From positions 1 through 50,126 of the forward strand of contig DFXX01000019.1 of assembly GCA_002381765.1 (NCBI GenBank): a stretch of DNA of 50,126 nt, in the 5' to 3' direction. Under the pieces are notes generated by a model. The model had not been told where the DNA came from. It ran no database searches and saw only the letters and a list, made by a program, of their open reading frames with translations. Shown here piece after piece: positions 23,025-30,777 of this stretch (the first letter of the stretch is position 1; every line of letters begins with the position of its first letter). Made by a program: the position numbers and the translations under genes. This stretch comes from Bacteriovoracaceae bacterium UBA4097 (GTDB lineage: Bacteria; Bdellovibrionota; Bacteriovoracia; Bacteriovoracales; Bacteriovoracaceae).

Positions 23025-24052
23025 AGACTGGCTTCTTGAATAAAAGTTTCCATCGAGGGAGAAATGATGGGCCTATATTCCCCAGGCTTAATGGCCTCTA
23101 ATAGATAGACTTTGATTCCATTCTTTTCGGCCAGCTCGATTCCATCCTGACCCAAGACCATAATGGCCGTGCTCCAGGCATCTGCAATCGCCGCTGTCGA
23201 TGCGATAACAGAAGCCGAGGTAATTTGATGGGCCACAGGCTTTCCGCTTCTCGGATCGATGATGTGGGATTTTCTTTCACCATTATCATTATAAAACTGA
23301 CGATAATTTCCAGAAGTTGCTATGGCCTGATCTTTTAACTTCAAGGCCAAATGAACTCCTTGAGCGTACTCTTTTGATGGAGTTTCTATGCCAACAATCC
23401 ATTCACGACCGGGGGCCTTCTCACCCTTGATGATGAGCTCGCCGCTAATATCAACCATGTAATTATGAATTTGATGTTGCTCAAGCATTTTACCCATAAG
23501 GTCTGCCGCCCAGCCTGGAGCGTGAGCATTTAAGTCTAACTCCACCCCCTCTCTCACTTTCCAGACTTCGAGGTTCAATTCATTCCATTTAACATGACTG
23601 AAGCCAACCTTCTCTCGTGCCTCTTTTAATGAGGCTTCTGACGGAGGCCCTCGCTTTTCTCCTCCACCAAAGCCCCAGAGTTTAATCACCGGCCCTAAGG
23701 TCGGATCAAAAGCTCCTTGAGTTTGATGGAAAAGTTCCTGAGAGAACTTCAACATTTCGATAAAGCGATGTGAGGTTTTTATTTTTTTCTGAGGAGCTAG
23801 CTGATTGAATTTTGAGATGAGAGAGTCAGCCTGATAAGTGGAAAACTCATCATTAAACTTCTTAAAGAATGTATCGAGTTCTTGAATAAAATCAGAAGTA
23901 TCTAAGTCGCCCCTATATTTTACAATATAGTAAGAGCCAAAGATTTCTCCACGAATTTCCTGAATCTCCGGCTTCTTTTCATTAGAAAAAAAGCAGCCTG
24001 TTAAAAACAGGCTGCTGAATATAATAAGGAAAATGGGTTTAACGGAGTACAT
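23021..24052 (-). CDS. apbE: FAD:protein FMN transferase (ApbE), lipoprotein
   Basis: Attaches FMN covalently to Thr in NqrB and NqrC. From the ATG at 24052 the product is 343 residues starting MYSVKPIFLIIFSSLFLTGC, a lipoprotein signal with lipobox LTGC, so it is periplasmic and membrane-anchored. Family motifs are GSYYIVKYRG, FSTYQADSLISKFN, DPTLGPVIKLWGFG, DLNAHAPGWAADLM (usually DLGGIAKGYA), IATSGNYRQF and the late SVIASTAAIADAWSTAIMVLG. It lies 10 bases after nqrF, so it is the last gene of the nqr operon; this matches its job. The His-Ala-Pro in DLNAHAPGWA departs from the usual GGIAKG. Confidence 0.93.
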   Translation of the reverse strand: MYSVKPIFLIIFSSLFLTGCFFSNEKKPEIQEIRGEIFGSYYIVKYRGDLDTSDFIQELDTFFKKFNDEFSTYQADSLISKFNQLAPQKKIKTSHRFIEMLKFSQELFHQTQGAFDPTLGPVIKLWGFGGGEKRGPPSEASLKEAREKVGFSHVKWNELNLEVWKVREGVELDLNAHAPGWAADLMGKMLEQHQIHNYMVDISGELIIKGEKAPGREWIVGIETPSKEYAQGVHLALKLKDQAIATSGNYRQFYNDNGERKSHIIDPRSGKPVAHQITSASVIASTAAIADAWSTAIMVLGQDGIELAEKNGIKVYLLEAIKPGEYRPIISPSMETFIQEASL

Positions 24053-24062
24053 TTTGATTGTA

Positions 24063-25289
24063 CTAGCCTCCGAAATCATCAAGCATGATATCTTCTCTTT
24101 CAACACCAAGAGAAAGAAGCATATTGATTACGGATTGGTTCATGATAGGAGGACCACAAAGATAGTACTCACAATCTTCAGGTGCCGGGTGATTCTTCAA
24201 ATACTGTTCAAAAAGAACATTGTGAATGAATCCAGTCGGTCCAGTCCAATTATCATTTGGCTGAGGCTCAGAAAGGGCCACATGCCATTTGAAGTTTGGA
24301 AATTCATTTTGAATAGAATCAAAGTCCTCAACATAGAACATCTCTCTTACTGAGCGAGCTCCGTACCAGAAAGTAACTTTGCGATCTGTTCTCAAACGCT
24401 TGAATTGATCAAAGATATGAGAGCGCATCGGGGCCATACCTGCTCCACCACCAACAAAGATCATCTCTTTCTTAGTATCACGGGCAAAGAACTCCCCGAA
24501 TGGTCCAGAGATAGTTACATCATCACCTGGCTTCAAGTTGAAGATGTAAGATGACATCTTACCAGGAGGAGTTCCAGGAGCAGCTTTGGGATGAGGAGTT
24601 GCAATCCTCACATTCAGCATGATGATTCCTCTTTCTTCAGGATAGTTGGCCATTGAATAAGCACGAACTGTTTCATCTGGAACAAAGCTCTTATACTGCC
24701 ATAGATTGAATTTATCCCAATCTTCACGGTATTCAGTCTCAATATCAAAGTTCTTGAAATCAATACTGAGCCCAGCTGGTCTTTCGATCTGAATAAATCC
24801 ACCTGCACGGAAAGGAACGGCTTCTCCGGTCGGAAGTTCGAGAACTAGTTCTTTGATGAAAGTAGCCACGTTATTATTAGATTTAACTTTACACTTCCAC
24901 TTCTTAACGCCGAAGACTTCTTCAGGAACATGAATCTTCATGTCTTGCTTACAAGTAACCTGACAAGAAAGACGCATACCTTCACGGGCTTCACGTTTAC
25001 TAATGTGAGTGAGTTCAGTTGGAAGAATATCTCCTCCACCAGATTCTACGATCACTTTACACTGGCCACAGGTTCCCCCGCCTCCGCAAGCAGAAGAAAG
25101 GAAGATTTTTTCTGCAGCAAGAGCAGAAAGTAATTTACCACCACCTGCAATACTTAAATCTTTCTCGTCATTTACATTAATAGATATCTTACCAGTGGAA
25201 ACCAGCTTAGATCTGGCAACCAGAATGAGTACTACCAAAAAGAGGATGACTCCGGTAAACATAGTAACTGCTAATAGAATTTCACTCAT
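24063..25289 (-). CDS. nqrF: Na+-NQR subunit F (NADH-binding)
   Basis: Accepts a hydride from NADH and passes electrons via FAD and a [2Fe-2S] centre into the complex. In 408 residues: an N-terminal membrane helix (about 4-26), a ferredoxin domain with SACGGGGTCGQC and a later SCQVTC supplying the four cysteines (about 65-115), a FAD domain with RAYSMANYP (near 212) and an NADH domain with VGGGAGMAPMRSH (near 278) and the final MNQSVINMLLSLGVEREDIMLDDFGG. Length and order match NqrF throughout. It is the sixth structural gene of the operon and is followed by apbE. Confidence 0.98.
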   Translation of the reverse strand: MSEILLAVTMFTGVILFLVVLILVARSKLVSTGKISINVNDEKDLSIAGGGKLLSALAAEKIFLSSACGGGGTCGQCKVIVESGGGDILPTELTHISKREAREGMRLSCQVTCKQDMKIHVPEEVFGVKKWKCKVKSNNNVATFIKELVLELPTGEAVPFRAGGFIQIERPAGLSIDFKNFDIETEYREDWDKFNLWQYKSFVPDETVRAYSMANYPEERGIIMLNVRIATPHPKAAPGTPPGKMSSYIFNLKPGDDVTISGPFGEFFARDTKKEMIFVGGGAGMAPMRSHIFDQFKRLRTDRKVTFWYGARSVREMFYVEDFDSIQNEFPNFKWHVALSEPQPNDNWTGPTGFIHNVLFEQYLKNHPAPEDCEYYLCGPPIMNQSVINMLLSLGVEREDIMLDDFGG

Positions 25290-25307
25290 GTTGATTACCT
25301 ATTTCTT

Positions 25308-25919
25308 TTAAAGTTGGATTCCTGCAAAGGACATAAACACAATTGCCATTAGTCCTGTCACAATAAACGTAATTCCGAGTCCTCGAAGGCCTGCTGGAAC
25401 ATCAGAGTAAACCATCTTCTCTCTGATTCCGGCGAGAGCAACAATTGCCAAGGCCCAACCGGTTCCTGATCCAAGACCATAGACAACAGATTGACCGAAG
25501 TCATAATCACGCTCAACCATAAAAAGAGAACTACCTAGAATAGCGCAGTTCACTGTAATGAGGGGAAGGAAGATCCCTAGAGCATTATAAAGAGTTGGAA
25601 CATATTTATCCAAAACCATCTCCATAATCTGAACCATGGCAGCGATCATACCGATGTAGGAAATAAGACCAAGAAAAGAAAGATCAACATTAGGAAAGCC
25701 GGCCCAAGCAAGAGCGCCATCCTTAAGAAGATAATTATAAACGAGATTATTGGCCGGAACGGTAATTCCCAACACTACGATAACGGCTACCCCAATCCCT
25801 AAAGCGGTATCGACTTTCTTTGAAAGCGCAAGGAATGTACACATACCCAAGAAGAAAGCGAGGGCCATGTTTTCAATGAATACAGATTTGATAAATAAGC
25901 TTAAATATTCTTCAACCAT
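25308..25919 (-). CDS. nqrE: Na+-NQR subunit E
   Basis: Polytopic membrane subunit of 203 residues with six hydrophobic segments. It pairs with NqrD to hold the intramembrane Fe centre. Cys27 in FFLGMCTFLA and the Cys in TVNCAILGSSLF sit in the two half-membrane helices where the ligands are known to be. GLGSGTGWALAIVALAGIREK is also family-typical. It lies between nqrF (18 bases) and nqrD (11 bases). Confidence 0.97.
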   Translation of the reverse strand: MVEEYLSLFIKSVFIENMALAFFLGMCTFLALSKKVDTALGIGVAVIVVLGITVPANNLVYNYLLKDGALAWAGFPNVDLSFLGLISYIGMIAAMVQIMEMVLDKYVPTLYNALGIFLPLITVNCAILGSSLFMVERDYDFGQSVVYGLGSGTGWALAIVALAGIREKMVYSDVPAGLRGLGITFIVTGLMAIVFMSFAGIQL

Positions 25920-25930
25920 TGGGTCCTCTC

Positions 25931-26548
25931 TTAGTCGTTTTCAACTTGTTCAGGTTTAATGATTCGAATAATCCAAATCAAGCAACCAATAATAAAAAAG
26001 GCACTTGGGGGAAGAAGTAAAAGTCCGTTAGACTGGTACCAACCACCCTCAGTAGTTAAAGGTAAAATTGAAAACCCAAAGAGTTTCCCTGAACCAAAAA
26101 GTTCACGGACGATACCCACGGCAATCAAAATCACTGAATAACCGAGACCATTACCAATACCATCAAGAAAACTTGCTGCTGGGGTATTCTTCATGGCGAA
26201 GCCTTCCATTCGGCCCATTACAATACAGTTTGTAATAATCAAACCAATGTAAACCGACATTTGCTTAGACACATCGTAGACGTAAGCTTTAAGCAGCTGG
26301 TCTGCAATAATTACCGCAGAAGCTGCAATAGTCATCTGAACAATAATTCGAATAGAATTTGGAATAGAGTTTCTTAAAACTGAAACCATAAGACTCGAGA
26401 TCCCTGTTACCAGAGAAACTGCAGCCCCCATAATCACAACTTGCTTCAACTGAGAAGTCACTGCAAGAGCTGAACAAATCCCAAGAACCTGAAGAGCAAT
26501 AGGATTATTCTTCAGAACAGGATCGAGTAGTAATTCTTTAGTCTTCAT
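25931..26548 (-). CDS. nqrD: Na+-NQR subunit D
   Basis: Membrane partner of NqrE, 205 residues from the ATG at 26548, chosen because GAGG lies six bases before it. Cys25 in LQVLGICSALA and the Cys in LIITNCIVMGRMEGFAM are the two expected ligands of the shared Fe centre. The start overlaps the end of nqrC by 11 bases. Sequence and hydrophobic pattern mirror NqrE, as expected for these internally related subunits. Confidence 0.97.
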   Translation of the reverse strand: MKTKELLLDPVLKNNPIALQVLGICSALAVTSQLKQVVIMGAAVSLVTGISSLMVSVLRNSIPNSIRIIVQMTIAASAVIIADQLLKAYVYDVSKQMSVYIGLIITNCIVMGRMEGFAMKNTPAASFLDGIGNGLGYSVILIAVGIVRELFGSGKLFGFSILPLTTEGGWYQSNGLLLLPPSAFFIIGCLIWIIRIIKPEQVEND

Positions 26549-27314
26549 TGACGACCTCATTTCTTAGATTTGCAAGAAATTTTCCATAACCAACATTCGA
26601 CATCCAGAATCTGAAAGTATTTTCAACACCTACAGAAGTGAGAGTTGCCCCAGAAAGACCATCGATCTTGTACTCAGCATTAGCTGAATTTGTATCAACA
26701 CTTCCTTTAACAACATCAACAGCAGGATTCATATTCTCGTCGAAAACTTTCTTTCCTGGCCATTGAGCAAGCCACTTAGGATTATCTATTTCTCCACCTA
26801 GTCCCGGAGTCTCAGCGTGAGAGTAGAAGTTGAAACCTCTAACAGTAACAGCATCTTTATCTAGTGAAAGAAAGCCCTTCATTGTCGACCAGAGACCTTT
26901 CCCATAGATATGAAGAACGATCTGATCGATGGCCCCATCTTTTTTAACTAAGTAAACTTTTTGATACTTAGCTCTTCTCTTGATTCCAGCAATATCACTT
27001 TGCTTTTCAATGGTTTGAATATAGTTAGGATCTTTATCGGCCTTATCCTGATTAAAGGTAGCAGGATCGATATCGGAAACAATTTCACCTGTCTCAAGAT
27101 CAACTACAACTGAATCAACCTGCTCGAAGGCCTTATTTACATCTGTAGTCTCTTTCAGAAGACCAGCAGACATAAGAATGTTTTTCTTGAAGTCGATTTC
27201 TCTATTAATATCTTGTTTTGGCTTCAGTATCACCACTGCGCCTGCCACTAAGACAGAGCATACGCCACAAAGGACTGTAGCTACTGTTAGGGTTCTTCCA
27301 GCTGATTCAGACAT
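26538..27314 (-). CDS. nqrC: Na+-NQR subunit C (FMN-binding)
   Basis: Single-span membrane subunit with a periplasmic FMN domain. The flavinylation motif DGLSGATLTS near the C-terminus carries the Thr that ApbE modifies. The ATG at 27314 gives 258 residues and starts MSESAGRTLTVATVL just before the membrane helix; it is preceded by AAGGAAGG. A longer frame from 27380 overlaps nqrB by 74 bases and is rejected. It overlaps nqrB by eight bases, so translation is coupled. Confidence 0.97.
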   Translation of the reverse strand: MSESAGRTLTVATVLCGVCSVLVAGAVVILKPKQDINREIDFKKNILMSAGLLKETTDVNKAFEQVDSVVVDLETGEIVSDIDPATFNQDKADKDPNYIQTIEKQSDIAGIKRRAKYQKVYLVKKDGAIDQIVLHIYGKGLWSTMKGFLSLDKDAVTVRGFNFYSHAETPGLGGEIDNPKWLAQWPGKKVFDENMNPAVDVVKGSVDTNSANAEYKIDGLSGATLTSVGVENTFRFWMSNVGYGKFLANLRNEVVNED

Positions 27315-28506
27315 GGCGAGCCTTCCTTCTTTTGATATTGCTCTTAATAACGAAGTAATCAATGCTTGGTGCAAAGGCATTCATGAAGAGGATAGAAAGC
27401 ATCCATCCTTCAGGATAAGCCGGGTTCACAACACGGATCATCACTCCCATCATTCCAATGAGAATTCCGTAAATCCATCTGCCTGTGTTTGTCATAGAAG
27501 CTGATACTGGATCGGTTGCCATGAAGACTGTTGCAAAAGCAAATGAACCAATAACAAAATGCCAGTGAGCAGGTACTGCAAACATTGGATTCGTATCAGA
27601 GCCAATTGAATTGAAAGTTAAAGACATGATAACTAGACCGATGAGGCAGCCTAGCATGATTCTCCAAGAACCGATTCCAGAAGAAATTAAGTAGAAGGCA
27701 CCAAATAGGCAAGCAAGAGCAGATGTCTCTCCCATTGATCCTGCCTGAAAGCCCATAAAGGCATCAGACCAGCTAATCGCAAGAGTTTCAACTCCTCCAG
27801 CAGCAACCTGAGAAAGAGCAGTTGCACCACTGAATCCATCTACTGCTGTCCAAACCGCATCACCAGAAATTTGACCTGGATAAGCAAAGAAGAGGAAGGC
27901 ACGGGCCATGAGAGCAGGGTTAAAGATATTCTTCCCTGTTCCACCGAAAATTTCTTTGGCGAAAACAACTCCGAAAGTCGTACCGATGGCAACCTGCCAA
28001 AGAGGAATCGTAGGAGGAAGAATTAGAGGAATGAGCCAACCAGTAACGAGGAATCCTTCATTCACTTCATGCTTACGAACAGAAGCAAAAAGAACTTCCC
28101 ACAGACCACCTGTAATATTACAGACAAGCCAAACAGGAATAAAGAAAAGAGAACCGTAAACAAAGTTTGCAAGTATGCTGGATGGGTCGTGAGTAAGACC
28201 AAGGCTCAATAAAAGATCATGTCTCCAACCAATAGCCTGGTACTCGCCACTGGCCATAACAAGATGTGCTTGAAGACCAGTATTATAGAGGGCCATCAAG
28301 ATACAAGGAAGCATGGCCACAACAACTGTAATCATTGTGCGCTTCAGATCAAGACCATCTCTAACATGAGCATTGCTCTGAGTAACTGAATCAGGGGTAA
28401 AGGCAAAGGTATCAATCGCTTCGTAAACAGGATAAAGGCTTTCCAGCTTTCCACCCTTCTCGAAGAGATGCTTCTTACTGTCTAAGAAGTGCTCTAGGAA
28501 TTTCAT
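27307..28506 (-). CDS. nqrB: Na+-NQR subunit B
   Basis: Main Na+-translocating membrane subunit, 399 residues, about ten hydrophobic segments. The covalent FMN site is in DGFSGATALSQ. Conserved stretches include FGGTGKNIFNPALMARAFLFFAYP and FVIGSFAFATVFMATDPVSASMT. It starts two bases after the nqrA stop and overlaps nqrC by eight bases. Confidence 0.98.
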   Translation of the reverse strand: MKFLEHFLDSKKHLFEKGGKLESLYPVYEAIDTFAFTPDSVTQSNAHVRDGLDLKRTMITVVVAMLPCILMALYNTGLQAHLVMASGEYQAIGWRHDLLLSLGLTHDPSSILANFVYGSLFFIPVWLVCNITGGLWEVLFASVRKHEVNEGFLVTGWLIPLILPPTIPLWQVAIGTTFGVVFAKEIFGGTGKNIFNPALMARAFLFFAYPGQISGDAVWTAVDGFSGATALSQVAAGGVETLAISWSDAFMGFQAGSMGETSALACLFGAFYLISSGIGSWRIMLGCLIGLVIMSLTFNSIGSDTNPMFAVPAHWHFVIGSFAFATVFMATDPVSASMTNTGRWIYGILIGMMGVMIRVVNPAYPEGWMLSILFMNAFAPSIDYFVIKSNIKRRKARHV

Positions 28507-28508
28507 TA

Positions 28509-29852
28509 TTATCCTTCCTTCTCAATGATGTTTAAGTTTTCTCTTAAAACTGGGCCGTATTCGTTTTTGCATGGATCAACGAAAGTACAAAGCGCCAGAT
28601 CTTCTTCGTCCAACTCAAGAGCTCCCAGACTTGCCGCATAATCTGTATGCTTGGCCATAAGGTAACGAAGTAACTGAGTTGGAAGAATATCTAATGGCAT
28701 CACGGCTTCAAAAGAACCGATTGGAACAATTGAGCGAAGTGAGCCATTTGTATTCGTATCGAAATTGAATTTCTTTCCAGGAATAAATTTAGAGAGGAAA
28801 ACGTTTTTGAGAGAGAACTTATTGATACCTGGAGAATGCCAGCCCAGGAATTCACGGTGATGACCTTCTCTCAGCATCGTGATTTGAAAGTGGAACTGAC
28901 CTAGATAATTAACGGTAGCAGAAGCTGTACGACCACCCAGCACCGAACCAGAGACATAACGAATCATTGAATTATCGTAATTTTCACCTTGCGTAAGATC
29001 ACTTATGCTTGCCCCTCTGATGGTCTTTAAAAGACGAGGGTTGCGAGCTAAAGGTCCGCCAATTGAAATCACTTTTCCATTATAGTATTCACCAGCTTTG
29101 AACAAGCGACCGATAGCGATAGCATCTTGGTAGCTCACATGCCAAGCAGTCTTATTGGCAGAAACGGGATCGAGGAAGTGAATATGAGTCCCAACGTTCC
29201 CTGCTGGATGAGGTCCGCAGAAAACTTCATGAGTAACATTCGGAAGACCTTTCACATCTACAACAGACTTCTTATGAGTAACTACGAATGTCTTAGGAGC
29301 AAGTTTTGAAAGAGCGATGACACCATTTTTGAAGTCTTCTAAGTGTTCAGCTAAAACAACCTCAGGATTTGGTGCTAAAGGCTGAGTGTCCATAGCATTG
29401 ATGAATACTGAACAAGCTTTACCATCAAGTGCTGGAGTCTTAGAGAACGGTCTGGTTCTCAAAGTTGTCCAGAGGCCTGCTTCGTTAAGGAGTGCTCTTA
29501 CTTCTTCGTTAGAATAAGAGGCAATGTCCTTACTTTTGAAGTTTTGAAATTGAACCTGTTCATCACCCTGGATCTCGACGACTAGCGATTGAAACGCACG
29601 TCGATCCCCACGATTGATTTCTGATACTACCCCTGAAACAGGTGAAGTAAACAGAACTCCAGGTGTTTTCTTGTCTTCAAAAACCGGCTGTCCTTTTTTA
29701 ACCTTATCCCCAACTTGAACAAGCATGGATGGCTTCATTCCACGATAATCATCAGCCACGAGAGCGGCTGATTTTACAGTGTGGCCGGGAAAGATTTTTT
29801 GAACAGGAGACCCCGTGATGGGTAGGTCTAACCCTTTGCTAATTTTAATCAT
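28509..29852 (-). CDS. nqrA: Na+-NQR subunit A
   Basis: Peripheral cytoplasmic subunit, 447 residues, first gene of the nqr operon. It begins MIKISKGLDLPITGSP like other NqrA proteins, and contains a lipoyl-like fold (VQVGDKVKKGQPVFEDKKTPG) and the family segment VFCGPHPAGNVGTHIHFLDPV. It has a visible ribosome binding site AAAGGGA about nine bases before the ATG, unlike many first genes here. The 29853-30075 interval upstream is AT-rich; TTGCCC with 16-17 bases to TATTAGA on the minus strand is a possible promoter. Confidence 0.98.
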   Translation of the reverse strand: MIKISKGLDLPITGSPVQKIFPGHTVKSAALVADDYRGMKPSMLVQVGDKVKKGQPVFEDKKTPGVLFTSPVSGVVSEINRGDRRAFQSLVVEIQGDEQVQFQNFKSKDIASYSNEEVRALLNEAGLWTTLRTRPFSKTPALDGKACSVFINAMDTQPLAPNPEVVLAEHLEDFKNGVIALSKLAPKTFVVTHKKSVVDVKGLPNVTHEVFCGPHPAGNVGTHIHFLDPVSANKTAWHVSYQDAIAIGRLFKAGEYYNGKVISIGGPLARNPRLLKTIRGASISDLTQGENYDNSMIRYVSGSVLGGRTASATVNYLGQFHFQITMLREGHHREFLGWHSPGINKFSLKNVFLSKFIPGKKFNFDTNTNGSLRSIVPIGSFEAVMPLDILPTQLLRYLMAKHTDYAASLGALELDEEDLALCTFVDPCKNEYGPVLRENLNIIEKEG

Positions 29853-30040
29853 GAACGTAAATCCCTTTAATATAAAACCACTAAATGGTAATGCAAGATA
29901 TTCATCGATCTAATAAATGACTGTTAACCTTGGGCAAATTTAGAGAATAATTTAGCATCCTCAACTTAAGAACTCAATCTCAACTAGAGAGAATCTTTTA
30001 CGCTTGTTACCGATATTTCTGGGAAAAGAGGAAATGTTTC

Positions 30041-30069
30041 TTGGCATTGGCCCTTCTCTGCAATAAATT
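30041..30069 (+). promoter_or_regulatory. Promoter with leaderless geometry upstream of the 30076 gene
   Basis: TTGGCA (30041-30046), a 17-base spacer and TAAATT (30064-30069) end six bases before the ATG at 30076. This is the best-matched -35/-10 pair of the leaderless-type promoters in the window. No Shine-Dalgarno precedes the ATG. Confidence 0.55.
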
Positions 30070-30075
30070 TTGATT

Positions 30076-30777
30076 ATGAGCACAAATGCGGACATTTTGT
30101 TGGAAGGCTCCTATCTTTACTATCAGAAAGAGGTGAATTTTTCGCAGGAGAATTTCAAGCTCGTTCATCTTACCGATAACAACCAGTATCATGTATACTC
30201 AGAAGTCCTCTCTCGCCTTGAGACTGGGGAGTTTTTGAAACTCCTGGTAAGATATGAAATGACGCAGAGCTATGTCCCAGTTTTTTTACGCGTCGAAAAA
30301 TCCATTGGCAATAAATATGTCATGGAGAGCTATAAGTATGACCTCCCCTCCCAGGAGCTTCATTACACTTTTCAAACTCCTCAAAAGACTCAGGAATTCA
30401 AAAAACCGCATAGCGCCAAGCACTATATTACTTCTCCGGCCTTTGCCACCACGGCCATGTTTACTTTATCCAGAAAGTTTGACGCAACGGGCAGAACCCC
30501 GGTTACTTTCGTGAGCTCGGCCAATGACTGGAACTATGAAGGTCCACCCACAGATAAGATGGTGTGGGCGGAATTTAAAAGTAGAGATCTTCAGGATTTT
30601 AAAATTAACAACAGTACTCTCTCCGCAAGTCATCTCCTCATGTACGAGCATGATTCAACTCATTCGGTAAATGAGAGTCCGGTTGAAATCTTCATTAGTA
30701 AGCACTATGGGATTCCCTATCAGCTGCTCCATGGGGACCTTAAAATCGTCATCAAAAACTTAAAGAAGAATACTTAG
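30076..30777 (+). CDS. Conserved-looking cytosolic protein of unknown function
   Basis: No family recognised. The 233 residues have no signal peptide or membrane segment and are predicted mostly beta: alternating hydrophobic strands such as FLKLLVRYEMTQSYVPVFLRVEKS and the closing LLHGDLKIVIKNLKK. The ATG at 30076 is preferred over a TTG six bases upstream because of promoter spacing. It is a single gene, convergent with and overlapping dinG by four bases at the stop. It may be a DUF3108-like or lipocalin-like fold, but I see no decisive motif. Confidence 0.7.
   Translation: MSTNADILLEGSYLYYQKEVNFSQENFKLVHLTDNNQYHVYSEVLSRLETGEFLKLLVRYEMTQSYVPVFLRVEKSIGNKYVMESYKYDLPSQELHYTFQTPQKTQEFKKPHSAKHYITSPAFATTAMFTLSRKFDATGRTPVTFVSSANDWNYEGPPTDKMVWAEFKSRDLQDFKINNSTLSASHLLMYEHDSTHSVNESPVEIFISKHYGIPYQLLHGDLKIVIKNLKKNT

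Noticed and set aside
27307..27380. Extended nqrC start at 27380
   Set aside because: It would overlap nqrB by 74 bases and lacks a ribosome binding site, while the ATG at 27314 has AAGGAAGG and gives the usual N-terminus.
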